Shown in pieces: positions 53,665 to 63,930 of a DNA stretch of 64,000 nucleotides. The notes beneath the pieces are model-generated. The model was not told the origin of the DNA. It was given only the letters and a program-made list of their open reading frames with translations, and made no database searches. Where the stretch lies: NCBI GenBank assembly GCA_030248295.1, contig JASANH010000599.1:1-64000 (forward strand), in the 5' to 3' direction. The position numbers were made by a program, and so were the translations under genes. The first letter of the stretch is position 1, and every line of letters begins with the position of its first letter. This DNA comes from Mesodorylaimus sp. YZB2_4. Taxonomy: Eukaryota; Nematoda; Enoplea; Dorylaimida; Dorylaimidae.

Positions 53665-55065
53665 TCAAGCAGGCCGCACAAGTTCATCTTGCAAATTAAC
53701 CAGAATAGCAATGGCCTTGAACACTTTGTCGACGAAGGCGGACATAGTCAAAGGCAAAACACCGTTTAGAAGCTGATACGTTTTCATTTGGCCAATAACC
53801 CGTTCGACGTGAATCCTAGCATTCGCTGTACGCTGAGTTTCATCCACGCTGCCCACTGTGAACTGAGCGACCTTAGTAGCTGCAGGAGGGATGTTAATCT
53901 CGATTTCGCGACGCAGAAGCTCGTCGATGATGGTGAATCCACGATCCGCCAAGAGCTGATCACCACTTCTCAACAACTCCAACAAACCGCAGTGCTTGAA
54001 TATATAGTTGTCGCTGGTTCGCCCAGCCCACGCAGACGAGACAAACATAACGTGACCATTTCCAGCAACAGCGACCAAAACTTTAATTGTGTTGTGTTTC
54101 TTGTAGCTGCTGTACGTCGCCGCTTGATCAGTCGATCCTTGAGGTTTCTGCACGAACAGTTCAGTACAGTCCACGATGCAACGTGGACGCGGGAACGCGG
54201 CGGCTATGCTGCGGCTGCGACACGTCAACAGATCATACGTTTTGACCATCCAGTCAAGCTGGCGAGTGAAAATATCTAACCAAGTGTTCACAATTTCAGA
54301 TATTCATTCAGCCGACAGGTTGAAGATCATGCAAAGAATCTCAATATTTGGTTTATGTCGCAAGCGAATGAGGAACAGTAGAAATTCGTTTATATAGACC
54401 TGTCGCGACTTTTGAATTTCAGTTGTAGCTCGCTTCTTTTCCATTGTCAGAGCGTCTCCTTTGCAATAGGTTGCCGTTCGAGCAATTGGTTCGAGCTTCT
54501 CAAATATGGCTTTGAAGATCTTCTTCCGGATGCCGAATAAAATCCTGAACCTCTCGTCTGGCATATCCTCGATATTCAAATCAACTTCTGTTCTTGTCTT
54601 CACCACAACCAAACGATGGTTTTTCTTCATTCGTACAATCCTGTTGTTCAGTCGCCGATTCTGAGCAAAAACAACGTTGCACCGTTCCTCAGATTTTGCA
54701 CAGTTGTCGCATCGACGAGAACGCAGGTTGAATTCGATTACTTTCGACCTAGTCTTTTCTTCTTGAATAGTGTGAAGTTGATTTGTCAATGCCTTGATTT
54801 CGGATTCCATTTGGATGCACCCAGTACACACCACAGCGCTGTAATTTGGGGTTTCCTGACTACAATGGCGTTTTTCAGCTGGCGGCGGCGTGCGATGCGT
54901 ATCAGAGAACAATACAGCGGATATGGGCCTTCTTCGCTCGGCAGTGGGTGATGTACGGGGGCGTTCAAGTTCCTCCATCGAAATGGGTCTTGCAGGAAAA
55001 GCGGCAGGTGGCGTTCGACTACGATCACGACGAGAAATTCGTTGCTGCATTCTTCGACGTACCAC
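53665..55065 (-). pseudogene. ISL2EU DDE transposase, HTH and catalytic domains, one in-frame TGA
   Basis: Frame from 55065: Arg/Pro-rich start, a CDNC...C region, coiled segment, an HTH block (YINEFLLFLIRLRHKPNIEI...IFNLSAE), then TGA at 54304-54306, and in the same frame ISEIVNTWLDIF, where the HTH normally continues. The catalytic half (208 codons, from 54291) has RCIVDCTELFVQK (Asp41), GRTSDNYIF (Asp94), LLADRGFTI (Asp116) and HVERVIGQMK (Glu163), the DDE_Tnp_4 pattern. The TGA interrupts the HTH between its helices; a CGA or TCA ancestor is plausible. Ends at 53665. Confidence 0.85.
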
Positions 55066-55462
55066 TATTGTCTCCGGCGGAGCATTTTACAATGAAAAAA
55101 CGTGTGCTCATGTCGGGAAAAGAAAAACACTGCTTTTATTCGTCATTTTTTGTGGCAGTACAGGCCTTACACGATGGGTAGTGGGGATAAGGGAATCAAA
55201 GAAACAACTCCGTGTGAGTCATTGATATTGCTATTGATGATTTGTGAGCGGTACTTACTATTACCGCTAACGGGAGATCTGGTTTTGCGATTGTTGATCC
55301 TGATTCCGACAACCCAGGAATTCGTGGTGGACTGTTCAACGCGTTTTCGAAGGCGACACCTGCAGATTAGAAACGGACTGGCTAGAACTGGGAAAGAGTC
55401 AAATTTTGTATCACAAAACTCATACCAAAGTCGTCCATAACGTTTTCATTTGATACGGCTCG

Positions 55463-55849
55463 TCATTCCTTTCGAAAACTCTCCAACGAAATAATTGCTG
55501 ACGTCGTTGCATCGGCCAGATGAGCGTTGACAGTTTTATTTGGCAGACTCGACATTCCAATTATTGCTTGTTCTTCCAGCACTGCCAAAACACGCGCGTT
55601 CAAAATCTCCCGAATTTCTGAGTCAGATTTTCCAATGTGCAGAATGGGAATTTTTTGACGACTACCTCGGATGCTCATTCCTATATCGAAATGCTTTGAA
55701 CACACCCCATCGTGTTTCTGTGGCTCAAAATCGTCAGGAAAATTAAGCAATACCTCCCACACATTCCGGATGTTCAAGTTCGACGGAAGAGTATGGTGAG
55801 AAAATAATTTTGATGAAAATGTACAATGGCATTTGCTACTATCGCACAA
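55463..55849 (-). CDS. ISL2EU transposase N-terminal THAP exon
   Basis: MCDSSKCHC, HTLPSNLNIRNVWEVLL and GVCSKHFD give the C-x4-C...FP/LP...W...C-x2-H plan of a THAP finger with the invariant Trp present. The following 70 codons (to SLESFRKE) include a helical RVLAVLEEQAIIGM segment. The exon is in the same orientation as the DDE frame that starts at 55065; splice joints between were not established. The Kolobok copy 2 end lies only 144 bp upstream, so the promoter was probably displaced. Confidence 0.65.
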   Translation of the reverse strand: MCDSSKCHCTFSSKLFSHHTLPSNLNIRNVWEVLLNFPDDFEPQKHDGVCSKHFDIGMSIRGSRQKIPILHIGKSDSEIREILNARVLAVLEEQAIIGMSSLPNKTVNAHLADATTSAIISLESFRKE

Positions 55850-56167
55850 ATGACGTGGACACCAGGCGTGACCGTCGCGTTAAATTGCTTTCCTAAACGT
55901 GATTTCTTCTTCTGATGAAAGGCAGCTTTTAACAATACATCGAACTCCCATCACTTGAAATTATGTTTTAGTAATCACATACAACTATTTAAAGACCAAG
56001 TGCACTGTGGCTCGATGTTGGAGTTCAGAGAAACGGCGCGGCACAAATAATCATCATACCGTAAAACAACTTTACACCAAATTTGGCACTTCACACTAGC
56101 GAAAAATTTGAATTCCCGCTGTAACTTGTAGGTTCACTTGGTTTTCGCTTCAAGACGCTTTTGACCG

Positions 56168-56560
56168 TTGTCTGCTGCAGAGTGGGAGTATAAAGCAGGG
56201 ATCTGCGCTGCGGGCGAAGATAACCGCTCAAAAACCTGTAGATACTGCTCGTATGGTGCGAACGAGCGAATGAGCCGCTATTGCATCGTTCCTGGGTGCT
56301 TGTCGAGAGTGGGCGAAGTGGTTAACTTTCATGAGTTTCCCTGTTTGGATCTCGAACGACGAGCATTATGATTGGGAAGGGTCAGTTTGACAGAGTCGAA
56401 TTTAACAACAAAGACATGCATATACTCCAGACATTTCGAGGATGGTTGTTTCATTCGAACGTCACAAGGACTGCGCTTACAAGCGTCTGCTATTCCAACA
56501 ATAGGACTTGATCAATGTTGCTCAAATTTTGGCGAAGTACAGTATGTAGGTTTGTAAATT
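56168..56560 (+). pseudogene. Kolobok THAP zinc-finger exon, copy 2
   Basis: Reads YCIVPGCLSRVGE, FHEFPCLDLERRAL, TGA (56369-56371), LGRVSLTESN, then CIYSRHFEDGCF. As in copy 1 the TGA replaces the invariant Trp codon. Here the third zinc ligand is also altered: copy 1 has CICSRHF, copy 2 CIYSRHF, a Cys-to-Tyr change at the C-x2-H pair. This finger would not fold normally. Confidence 0.85.
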
Positions 56561-56885
56561 ATATCAGTGACAGGTCAATAATAAGTTGGCCAGGTCAGGT
56601 CATATTAGGCCTGTTTATTCACTTCTGATTAGCCTCAATCCTGGATATGAAGCTGTCAAATTGCTGCAAAACAAGCGCATGCATGCACACTGTACAGTAG
56701 TGGGTTTTTAGAGCTCTCGACAAGATACAGTTTTCGCAGAACTCTGCGACTGCCGAGGTAGCAGTCGCAAAGAGTTTCTTATTTTCTGAACTCGCCTTTA
56801 GAGAATTTTTTCCTTGTACATGGTCAATATTTAGCTTTATATGAACTTTTCACGTCTTACTCCTAGCTGAACTTTTTACTTTCAG

Positions 56886-57722
56886 GTCGCTGGTTGCAGC
56901 ACAGGCATGAATTTGGAACATCCAGCGCCGATTGACCAACCTGCAAGTCCAACAGGTTCATCTCAATTGACTGTCACATCTGTTACCGTATCAAGCCCTC
57001 GCGACACCACTCCGAGGTCCTCTCAGTCCGAGCATATAATTACCTCTGGAAGCGGGCACTCATCTGGTGGCAGCAGTGGAACGTCTTACGTCCCTTCGCC
57101 AACACCTGAAGCTCAATTCTTGACAAAAACGACAAATAATTCACGATCTTCAAGCCAGGCGACGACGTATCTCGTGGTGGATAGTAATCTACGAACGTTA
57201 TTCAAACGGTGCCAGGAATGTGGTGCGAAGCTTGGTGAAGACCACGTACGATTTTACTCCCGCGGTGGTCATCTGCGAGTGGAGACTTTTTGCAAAGATT
57301 GCAATCGTGCCATGGACTGGCATTCCTTTCCCTTTTTGAACTCCATGAGCGTGGCAAATCTGATTATACCAGCGGCTGTGATCACAGCAGGAAAAACCTA
57401 TTCTGACTTGGATCAAATTGCGAGCGTGTGCGGACTAATGGTCCCTTCAAAGACAGAATTCTATAATGTCTGCCGCGCGTACATTCATCCATCTATCAGC
57501 AAATACTACGCGAAGGAATCTGCAACCCTGGTCGACGAATTGCGTCAGCATTACTCAAATCCAGAGTTTAGTTTGAAAGTTGGAGTCGATGCGAGATACA
57601 ATCGACCAGGGCACACTGCTCGTTATGCTACAACATCCGCAATCGATCTAGAAACAAAGAAGGTCATAGCGGCAATTGTAACAACGAGAAATGTCGACGC
57701 AAAATCGAGTCCAGCCCTATAG
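56886..57722 (+). CDS. Kolobok transposase, central part, copy 2
   Basis: Preceded by CTTTTTACTTTCAG at about 56885, then VAGCSTG before the Met at 56907. 263 of 271 residues agree with copy 1. Contains the zinc-ribbon-like CQECG...CKDC block and the first catalytic Asp in VGVDARYNRPGHTAR. The stop at 57720-57722 is at the same place as in copy 1. Confidence 0.88.
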   Translation, partial: VAGCSTGMNLEHPAPIDQPASPTGSSQLTVTSVTVSSPRDTTPRSSQSEHIITSGSGHSSGGSSGTSYVPSPTPEAQFLTKTTNNSRSSSQATTYLVVDSNLRTLFKRCQECGAKLGEDHVRFYSRGGHLRVETFCKDCNRAMDWHSFPFLNSMSVANLIIPAAVITAGKTYSDLDQIASVCGLMVPSKTEFYNVCRAYIHPSISKYYAKESATLVDELRQHYSNPEFSLKVGVDARYNRPGHTARYATTSAIDLETKKVIAAIVTTRNVDAKSSPAL

Positions 57723-57839
57723 TGGGAGGGAACGAGAATCGTATTGAACAGCTTAGTATCCAGGGATGATTCCTCGATGTCAGAGAGTTTTTAAGCGAAA
57801 AGCTCCTCCTATCAGAAAGAACCTCTTCGCATTTCTACT

Positions 57840-58721
57840 GTGGTAACCGACGATAGTGCAACAATAATTAGAAAGATGAAAGAAGAGTATCCAACGATCC
57901 GTAATCAAGGCGACGTTTGGCATTTCGTGAAGACAGTGAAAAAACGCTTATTTGCGAAATCCGAGGAAACAGTGGCATACAGGGATTTGCAACGGTGGGT
58001 AAAGTCGATCACCAATTCCATATGGACGATATGCTCCGAATGTAAAGGTGACGCCGATTTATTGAAAGAAATGTGGAAGTCAATGCTTCATCACGTGAGT
58101 GGGCGCCATTCGTGGTCAAAAGGCACCTTGTATGGAAATTACGCCATGAAATTCGATCGTATGGACAAGTGCCTCCATTCTTCTCTTACTGACAAAAAAC
58201 AAAATGAGGTAGCCTGGTTGGAGAGAGGAACACCGTCTTATCGATATGTACAGTCAATTTTTTTTGATCAGAAACTACTCGCCTCTTTACGCAGATGCTC
58301 CGATTTTTTACACACAAGCGAAGTCGAAAGTTTTAATTCCGCTCTATTGAAATTCGTTCCAAAACGACTTGCATTCGATCGGGACGCGCTTAGAGCTCGA
58401 ACATCGATGACTATTTTGCACTTCAATGAAAATATTGGGCGGCAATCGCAACTTACGGATGACGGCGAAATAAAACCAAGGCTTTTGCTACCGATCAGCA
58501 CCAAAGTTTGGGTAATGAAGAGAGCGCTGGAAAAACAGACTTATAATTGGCGGCGTAATGTGGTGGACAATATTATTCAACAAAAAAGACAGCGATCATT
58601 GGTGCCTGGTCATCAATTATATCAAAAATCTATGCGTACTGAGCCCACGCAATCATCGTTTATACCAGAACCAGATTTGGGAGAGCTAAAGGAGCAATTC
58701 AAAAAAAGACGAAAACTGTGA
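57840..58721 (+). CDS. Kolobok transposase, C-terminal catalytic part, copy 2
   Basis: Open for 293 codons, 292 identical with copy 1. VTDDSAT (3-8), DVWHFVKTVKK (25-35) and TSEVESFN (159-166) supply the second Asp and the Glu. The almost complete identity implies recent common origin of the two copies. The preceding ORF is in another frame with a 117-bp joint identical in both copies. Confidence 0.9.
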   Translation: MVTDDSATIIRKMKEEYPTIRNQGDVWHFVKTVKKRLFAKSEETVAYRDLQRWVKSITNSIWTICSECKGDADLLKEMWKSMLHHVSGRHSWSKGTLYGNYAMKFDRMDKCLHSSLTDKKQNEVAWLERGTPSYRYVQSIFFDQKLLASLRRCSDFLHTSEVESFNSALLKFVPKRLAFDRDALRARTSMTILHFNENIGRQSQLTDDGEIKPRLLLPISTKVWVMKRALEKQTYNWRRNVVDNIIQQKRQRSLVPGHQLYQKSMRTEPTQSSFIPEPDLGELKEQFKKRRKL

Positions 58722-59109
58722 AATTTGTTTTCTGGCTTTTTGAAATATTACGCGGTGAATTGAAACTGTTCGTCTTAAGATGGCGATAAGATGTGTGATA
58801 TAGACAGACCATGCTTGGGGGGGGGGGGGGATCAGACGGGACAATCCTTATCCATCATCAAAGTTGTGAAGGGCCCCCATCCCTGAAATTTCACAGGAGG
58901 CCCAACTTTTATTTAAAAAAAACATGATCCTCCCACTATGATAGATACGCAAAACAAGTGAACAAGTCTTGATCATAGCATGTTTCAAGCAAAAAATACT
59001 GGAAACATTTTGCGTGTTTGAAAAATTGACTCCACCTGCAACCTGCCAGACCGTGCTCATAAATAAATCACGCCTGTGTAACTTCAATCTTTATCTTCAG
59101 AAACACTTT

Positions 59110-60113
59110 TGTAACCCGTATACGTTCAACCCTCTTCTGGGAAGGCCTGAAAAAGGTGAGTATTTTTATGACTAAAAAATTGTATCGTAGAACTTCTCTT
59201 ACCTCTCGTATCTTCGTCACAGCGCAAGCTGGCAACACTTTGCGGATACGTTTGCCTAATAGGCCATAAATCCAATACGACTAAGTCACGTAAGCAGCGT
59301 GCTGAAATGTGCCAAGGAAACAGAAGCTTTGTGGTGAAGCCATTTGTACGAGTAAAATTACCGAACACATGCCTATTTTTCGAGAAATTGTCTTTTTTAT
59401 TTTGTTCCACTTCTCGGCGACTGCAACTTCAACGATACGTAAATGCTAAGGTGAGAAAGACAGCAACTGTAACAGCCGAATAAATTCAATCCTAGAACCT
59501 CATCAAATTCATCAAATCAAATTCATCCTGCTGTTATTCCGTGCGTGAGACCTACCTCCCGATCTAAGCAATATGTTCCAAAGCGTTGGTTTGCTGTAAT
59601 ACATTGATCGGAACCGATCTTTTCCTTCATGCAGTTGGCCCAGAACGGACTGGCTGGAATTTCATTGCAGCGATAAGCTTCTTTTGGAGCACGCAGACTG
59701 AGAAGCAAACATTGTCCACAAACGCACCAATCAGTCGACAAAAAGCCGTTCCGACGGGAGCATTTTATCCAGATATTCATCCAGCTAACAGGTTGAAGAT
59801 CATGCAAAGAATCTCAATGTTTGGTTTATGTCGCAAGCGAATGAGGAACAGTGGAAATTCGTTCATATAGACCTGTCGAATTAGATATGCAGTATCACCT
59901 CAGCCAATGAATTTTGCAAATTTCAGGTATTTAAAGCACTCACTTTCGCGCCTTTTCTTTTTTTCGAATTCTAGCTTGTCGCTGTTCGTAAGTAAGCACA
60001 GGCTTGAATCCATAGCCGCCGCCAGTGTCTTCCATTTCATCAGAATCACTTAAGAACAGCACGGCCTCCTCCATGGCATCTTCGTCACTCGACTGGTTTA
60101 AAAAACCAGACAT
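59110..60113 (-). pseudogene. Kolobok partner gene: P2X7 ballast-like domain, copy 2
   Basis: Exon 1 from ATG 60113 to 59944 is uninterrupted here (MSGFLNQSSDEDAMEEAVLF, then SDSDEMEDTGGGYGF) but has one extra A near its end. Exon 2 (59784-about 59552) begins after GTTAG and keeps STDWCVCGQC, YRCNE and YCLDRE. Exon 3a is 59420-59362. At exon 3b the acceptor TTAG of copy 1 has become TTGG, and the frame FQHAAYVT is followed by TAG where copy 1 reads Tyr-Ser-Tyr-Trp. Exon 4 (from about 59148) keeps AFPEEG. So this copy is more decayed than copy 1 in this gene. Confidence 0.7.
59775..59880 (-). repeat. Segment shared with ISL2EU transposase HTH (within Kolobok copy 2)
   Basis: Same ~105-bp segment as 18226-18333 and 54295-54405. 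In this copy its distal end reads CTGTTAGCTGG instead of CTGTCGGCTG, creating an AG acceptor directly before the Cys-rich exon. Confidence 0.85.
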
Positions 60114-60479
60114 TCCTGCCCAGACGAGTTTTTGTCTTAATTAAAAAAAAACTCAAATATTTGCAAAAAACAGTTTCGATTACTTTATATTGTGACCACG
60201 TTTGAATGATTCACACCATGATAATCACGAATCGATTCGATATCTATCGATAGATGCAGGCTCGTAATTCCCTTAGCGCCCTGCAGCAGACAACGGTCAA
60301 AAGCGTCTTGAAGCGAAAACCAAGTGAACTTACAAGTTACAGCAGGAATTCAAATTTTTTTTGCGAGTGTGAAGTGCCAAATTTGGTGTAAAGTTGTTTT
60401 TCGGTATGCTGATTATTTGTGCCGCGCCGTTTTTTCGAACTTTAACATCGAGCTACAGTGTACTTGGTCTTTAATCAAA

Positions 60480-61450
60480 TCTACCAAAATGTTCGTAATT
60501 TTGTTATCCCACATATGCAAAGCAGGCAGAACGAATGAATCGCATCCGCGCACAAGTTGGATTAGCACTTGGGCTGTTTTGCAATAAGAAGATTAACTAC
60601 AGTAGGAAATTTTGCACGTTTTTTAAATTTCTGGAAAACAGTGAAATGGTCTATTCTGACGCAAGAAGCCGTGGTATATGGTTATTTTGATGACGGAATG
60701 AAAAAAGGGTTCTGTTGCGGCTGAGGACAGCTGTTTAGTAAGTCCGTCGCTGGCCTCGCCCACCTGGCTCTGGGCGACTCGGATGCCGAACAAGTGAAGA
60801 ATCAGAAAACTGGTTCTGAAACACCATTCCGATAGGTCCCTCTTCTCGCCCAGTATCATCCTGGGACGCTGGTGCTGGCACAAGATGCCCTTAAGTTGAG
60901 GTGCTCCAAGTGAAGACACACAGTGAAGAACTGCTGTGAGAGCTGTTCACCTCACGGCCCTGCTTATCGTATTAAGACTGCTGGCCGGCTATTGACAAAG
61001 TGGCGGGAAAGTCCCGTGGGGAACTGGGGCGGCACAGAGCCCAACCCAAAAATTGGAAAAAAAGAAAATTGGGTCAGTCACATCTTGGAGTTTATCTGAC
61101 ATTCTTGAAAGTTACGCAGAATGTTCACGTGGGAATGCAGGTCTTCATGCATGCATAAAGCAAATTCAGAAAATCCTGGAGTCGAACGGGTGTGAAAAGG
61201 TTTCTGAAATTCTAGAAGTGGGAACTTGCAGAACTAGGGTACTTTTAACCCGTTTGTGTGTCCGAATTTTGTTTTGATCACGTCCTTAAAAAGGTCCATA
61301 TATCGAAGAACTTTGCACTACGGTTAGTAAAATTTCTTGATTTGAATGCGCACACGCAAAGTCTCGCGGATGCGTATGCGTATTGCGTCATAAACGAATT
61401 GCATACTCCAAAAAGGACGCGAGAAAGTTTGCGTATTGCGTATTTTCCCT
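60480..61450. other. No gene recognised; TGCGTATTGCGTA-rich tract
   Basis: 61365-61445 contains TGCGTATGCGTATTGCGT repeated with variation. A minus frame at 60623-60919 has no family motif. Confidence 0.4.
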
Positions 61451-61454
61451 GTAG

Positions 61455-62525
61455 TCAGTGCACCTAAAATATCCAGTCTCATATTGTAATAATTACGTGA
61501 CCTCGTTTGCAAATACAGAAAACCGTTCCGAGCAGCATAAAAGATCCTAGACTGAAAATATTGCTGGCCTTGGATCGTGAATTTCCATGTCGAGCAATTC
61601 CAAAATCGTGTTTTGCATGAAGACACCTCGCCAAGTGAGATCAACCTTGAAAACTTACAATAAGGAAACGGAATTCGAAACGAACGACTAGTCGTGCATA
61701 CATCTTCTAGCTGATCTTAGCATCCATGCAGAGCATTGCGATTCTGGCGAGTGGTAGAACACAACTCGGCTAATTTCCTCGAAATATCGGCGAAATAGAC
61801 TTGTTCTCCAAACTCATTGCGGGTGACTGAAGATTAGGGTCGGACGATAATGAGCGGGTCTTGACTCAATTTACAATACCGATTGGTCAAACAAAATTCG
61901 TGAAGATCGTGACAGCAATCCAGCGTTCCTCCGCCAATACTCTTTCAACACTGGAAATCCAACTTTCGGCCTAGTTGGTTATTTCGGTTGGTCAGGCCAC
62001 ACGTGCGATAACACGCAGCCATGGTCAGCGTGTAGAGCAGTTCGCAGTGAGAGCAAGGATGATGATCTTCCTTCAGGCAAGGATGGGCTGCACTTTACAC
62101 TCGACCAAGTTTGAGTGAGCTGCTAGTTTTTCTTTTTCCGTCGCCCTGATGGCTCAGTGGTACGACATCAGGATCGCAAGCGGAAGTTTGCGGGATCGAA
62201 TCCTGGTGGGCGTGGTACATTTGCACTGAGCAGCGTCACTAAAGCTGGGCTCTCCAGGCTGGCTGGTTCAGGGTTCCAGCCTCAAAGCGATCCCTAAAGC
62301 TTCGTGGGTTATCTTACCACGTGTAAGTCTTTTGTTAATTTTTGACCATTATGGATCGAAAATATTTGGAAACCGTGGGCATACTGTAAGTGGAAAATTG
62401 ACGGATTCACTTATTTGAGGATTCTGGCGCAGCAAGTATCCAACTCCTGATAGCTGTACACTCTACTTTGCATTTGGTCATAAATTCTGATGGCGCCAGG
62501 TTTACTTTACCGAAATCAGGATACG
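61455..62525 (-). repeat. hAT-related 5' sequence, uninterrupted copy
   Basis: The reverse complement aligns first with 12700-13216 and then, without a gap of note, with 29214-29790. It therefore shows the pre-insertion state of the Harbinger target, around 62060-62066. It contains the tRNA-like segment at 62143-62212. Coding frames corresponding to the hAT start are broken. Confidence 0.82.
62143..62212 (+). ncRNA. tRNA-like (SINE-like) segment, copy B
   Basis: GCCCTGATGGCTCAGTGG (A box TGGCTCAGTGG) and GGGATCGAATCC (B box, one mismatch), closing with GGTGGGC. Same architecture as 13063-13132; the anticodon arm is not canonical. Pol III promoter potential, function unknown. Confidence 0.55.
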
Positions 62526-63420
62526 TACAAAGTTTTAAGAATTGTGAGAAGATGACACTTTGACAAAGTTGGACAAAAATTGACTTGCATGGAAGATTCT
62601 CCGGCAGATATAATTCATATTTTTTGCCGAATTTAGAGGCACCAGCTGCCGAACTAAAGTGCTACTCAAATATTGGATTTGTTGCGACCAGTAAGGAAAA
62701 GATGTATAAATTAAAAGTTTGAATTCTTCCACCTGCTAATTTGGCATGTGGTAAGAAATTTTTTTAATTTTCAACTTGGCTCAAGCGGCTAATTACCGAA
62801 CGCATTCTATGTATTGCGTACAAGCAAGTTTGCCAATTCGTATATGCGTACACATTCCGCCTGGTGTACGCATACTGTATACGCATCAAAATTTCAATGC
62901 GATGCACAAACTTTGCATACAGTATGCGTATTTTGAGTGCAACCAACCCTACCTATTTTGTGTGTATCGACCGCTAAAGTAACAGAATTACGGCCATATA
63001 TGGCCGAGTCCGCTCATAATCACAGTCGCGTGGGAAGGGACAAAGTTGCGAAATTATAAAAAGCGAGAAAACACGCACCTGCACCATTATGGCTAGATTT
63101 TTACTACAGTAGCAATTTTCTGGCCATCAACATCAAGCAGCGTTCAAGCTAGCCCAACGTGTGGCCTAAATTAGGTAAGGCCCCCACCGCGCCTAGTTAT
63201 GGGCGATCGTTTTCGGATTTTTGGCCATTATGTGTACCCCTTCACCCTCGATCGAACTGCACCCAATTCTTTTCAGTTCCACCGCTTTTTTTTGAATTAA
63301 GCCCCTAGGTCCGATCAGGCAAGGAAAGTGTTCCTGACCTGACTTGAAACTTAAGATCCAAAATCTAAACCTGACCCGACAAGGATTTTTTCTGACTCCT
63401 TTTCTCTGACCTTTTCGGGT
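62526..63420. repeat. Spacer with palindromic TACGCATA/TATGCGTA tract (62815-62945)
   Basis: GTACGCATACTGTATACGCA at 62864-62883 is a near-perfect dyad, with further TTGCGTA, TATGCGTA and GCATACAGTATGCG words around it. 63310-63420 has CCTGACCTGAC-like words. No gene recognised. Confidence 0.5.
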
Positions 63421-63441
63421 GAGATTTCATTCCCACTTCTG

Positions 63442-63930
63442 ATGCCACCCATTTCCACCCCTGATCACTCGACATTATCGATTCTTGCCTTGGGTGCTTC
63501 AAGGAAACGAGTGCCTGAAAGGCGTACCATTCCGCTGATCAAACGTGTGGACTGGGCTTTGGTTAATGATCACATATCGACCCTGGACCTTGAGCAATTG
63601 GTGAACTCGTCGTCAACAGTCGATGATGCTTCGCAACAATTGGCTAGCTCTCCAAATTCAGTTCTAGATAAGCATGTGCCCAAACGTTCGGTTCGCATAA
63701 ACGAGCGATGTCCTTGGATGAACAGCTGTCTGCTTCGCCTCATACAAGAGAAAAATGTGGCATATAAACGTTGGAAGCGAGATGGCAATCTTACTGATGA
63801 GTACAAATTCAAAAATTTGCGACGCCAATGTAAGAAAAAAATTTATGAAGCAAAGCGAGATTTCATTGTCAACACTCTCACTGATGACCAGTCGTTTAAC
63901 GACTTTTTGGCCGCTTTCAGGACTCTTTAA
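63442..63930 (+). pseudogene. LINE ORF2 fragment, endonuclease-to-RT linker
   Basis: STPDHSTLSI resembles the SDHxPV/L end of APE-type endonucleases in LINEs. VDWALVNDHI, CPWMNSCLLRLIQEKNVAYK and RWKRDGNLTDEYKFKNLRRQ match the linker pattern (PW....L..LI..K..AY..W......Y...RN). The frame stops at 63930 and the window ends shortly after, so the reverse transcriptase cannot be seen. Possibly same family as 38221-39528. Confidence 0.7.

Larger units (their letters stand above)
52400..55850. mobile_element. ISL2EU-type DNA transposon: YqaJ nuclease gene plus THAP/DDE transposase
   Basis: Two convergent genes, YqaJ-like exonuclease (+, 52422-53542) and IS5-like DDE transposase with N-terminal THAP finger (-, 55849-53665), separated by 122 bp. 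This pairing is the known make-up of ISL2EU elements. Terminal repeats were not located; the upstream end of the transposase may have been disturbed by the Kolobok insertion at 55993. A frameshift in YqaJ and a TGA in the transposase show that this copy is not intact. Confidence 0.8.
55989..60474 (+). mobile_element. Kolobok DNA transposon, copy 2, flanked by TTAA
   Basis: Element 55993-60470 (4478 bp) between TTAA at 55989-55992 and 60471-60474, opposite in orientation to copy 1. Inverted termini start AGACCAAGTGCACTGTGGCT (left). Transposase on plus strand, partner gene on minus strand. It has the empty TTAA site for the nested element of copy 1. Both copies share a C/G homopolymer run near 58817. 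Confidence 0.93.

Noticed and set aside
54304-54306. Reassignment of TGA to an amino acid, suggested by several in-frame TGA codons (54304, 47033, 56369, 21717)
   Set aside because: TAG and TAA also interrupt homologous frames (6394, 10945, 30057), tryptophan is written TGG in intact stretches, and other ORFs end in TGA. Ordinary decay explains the data better.
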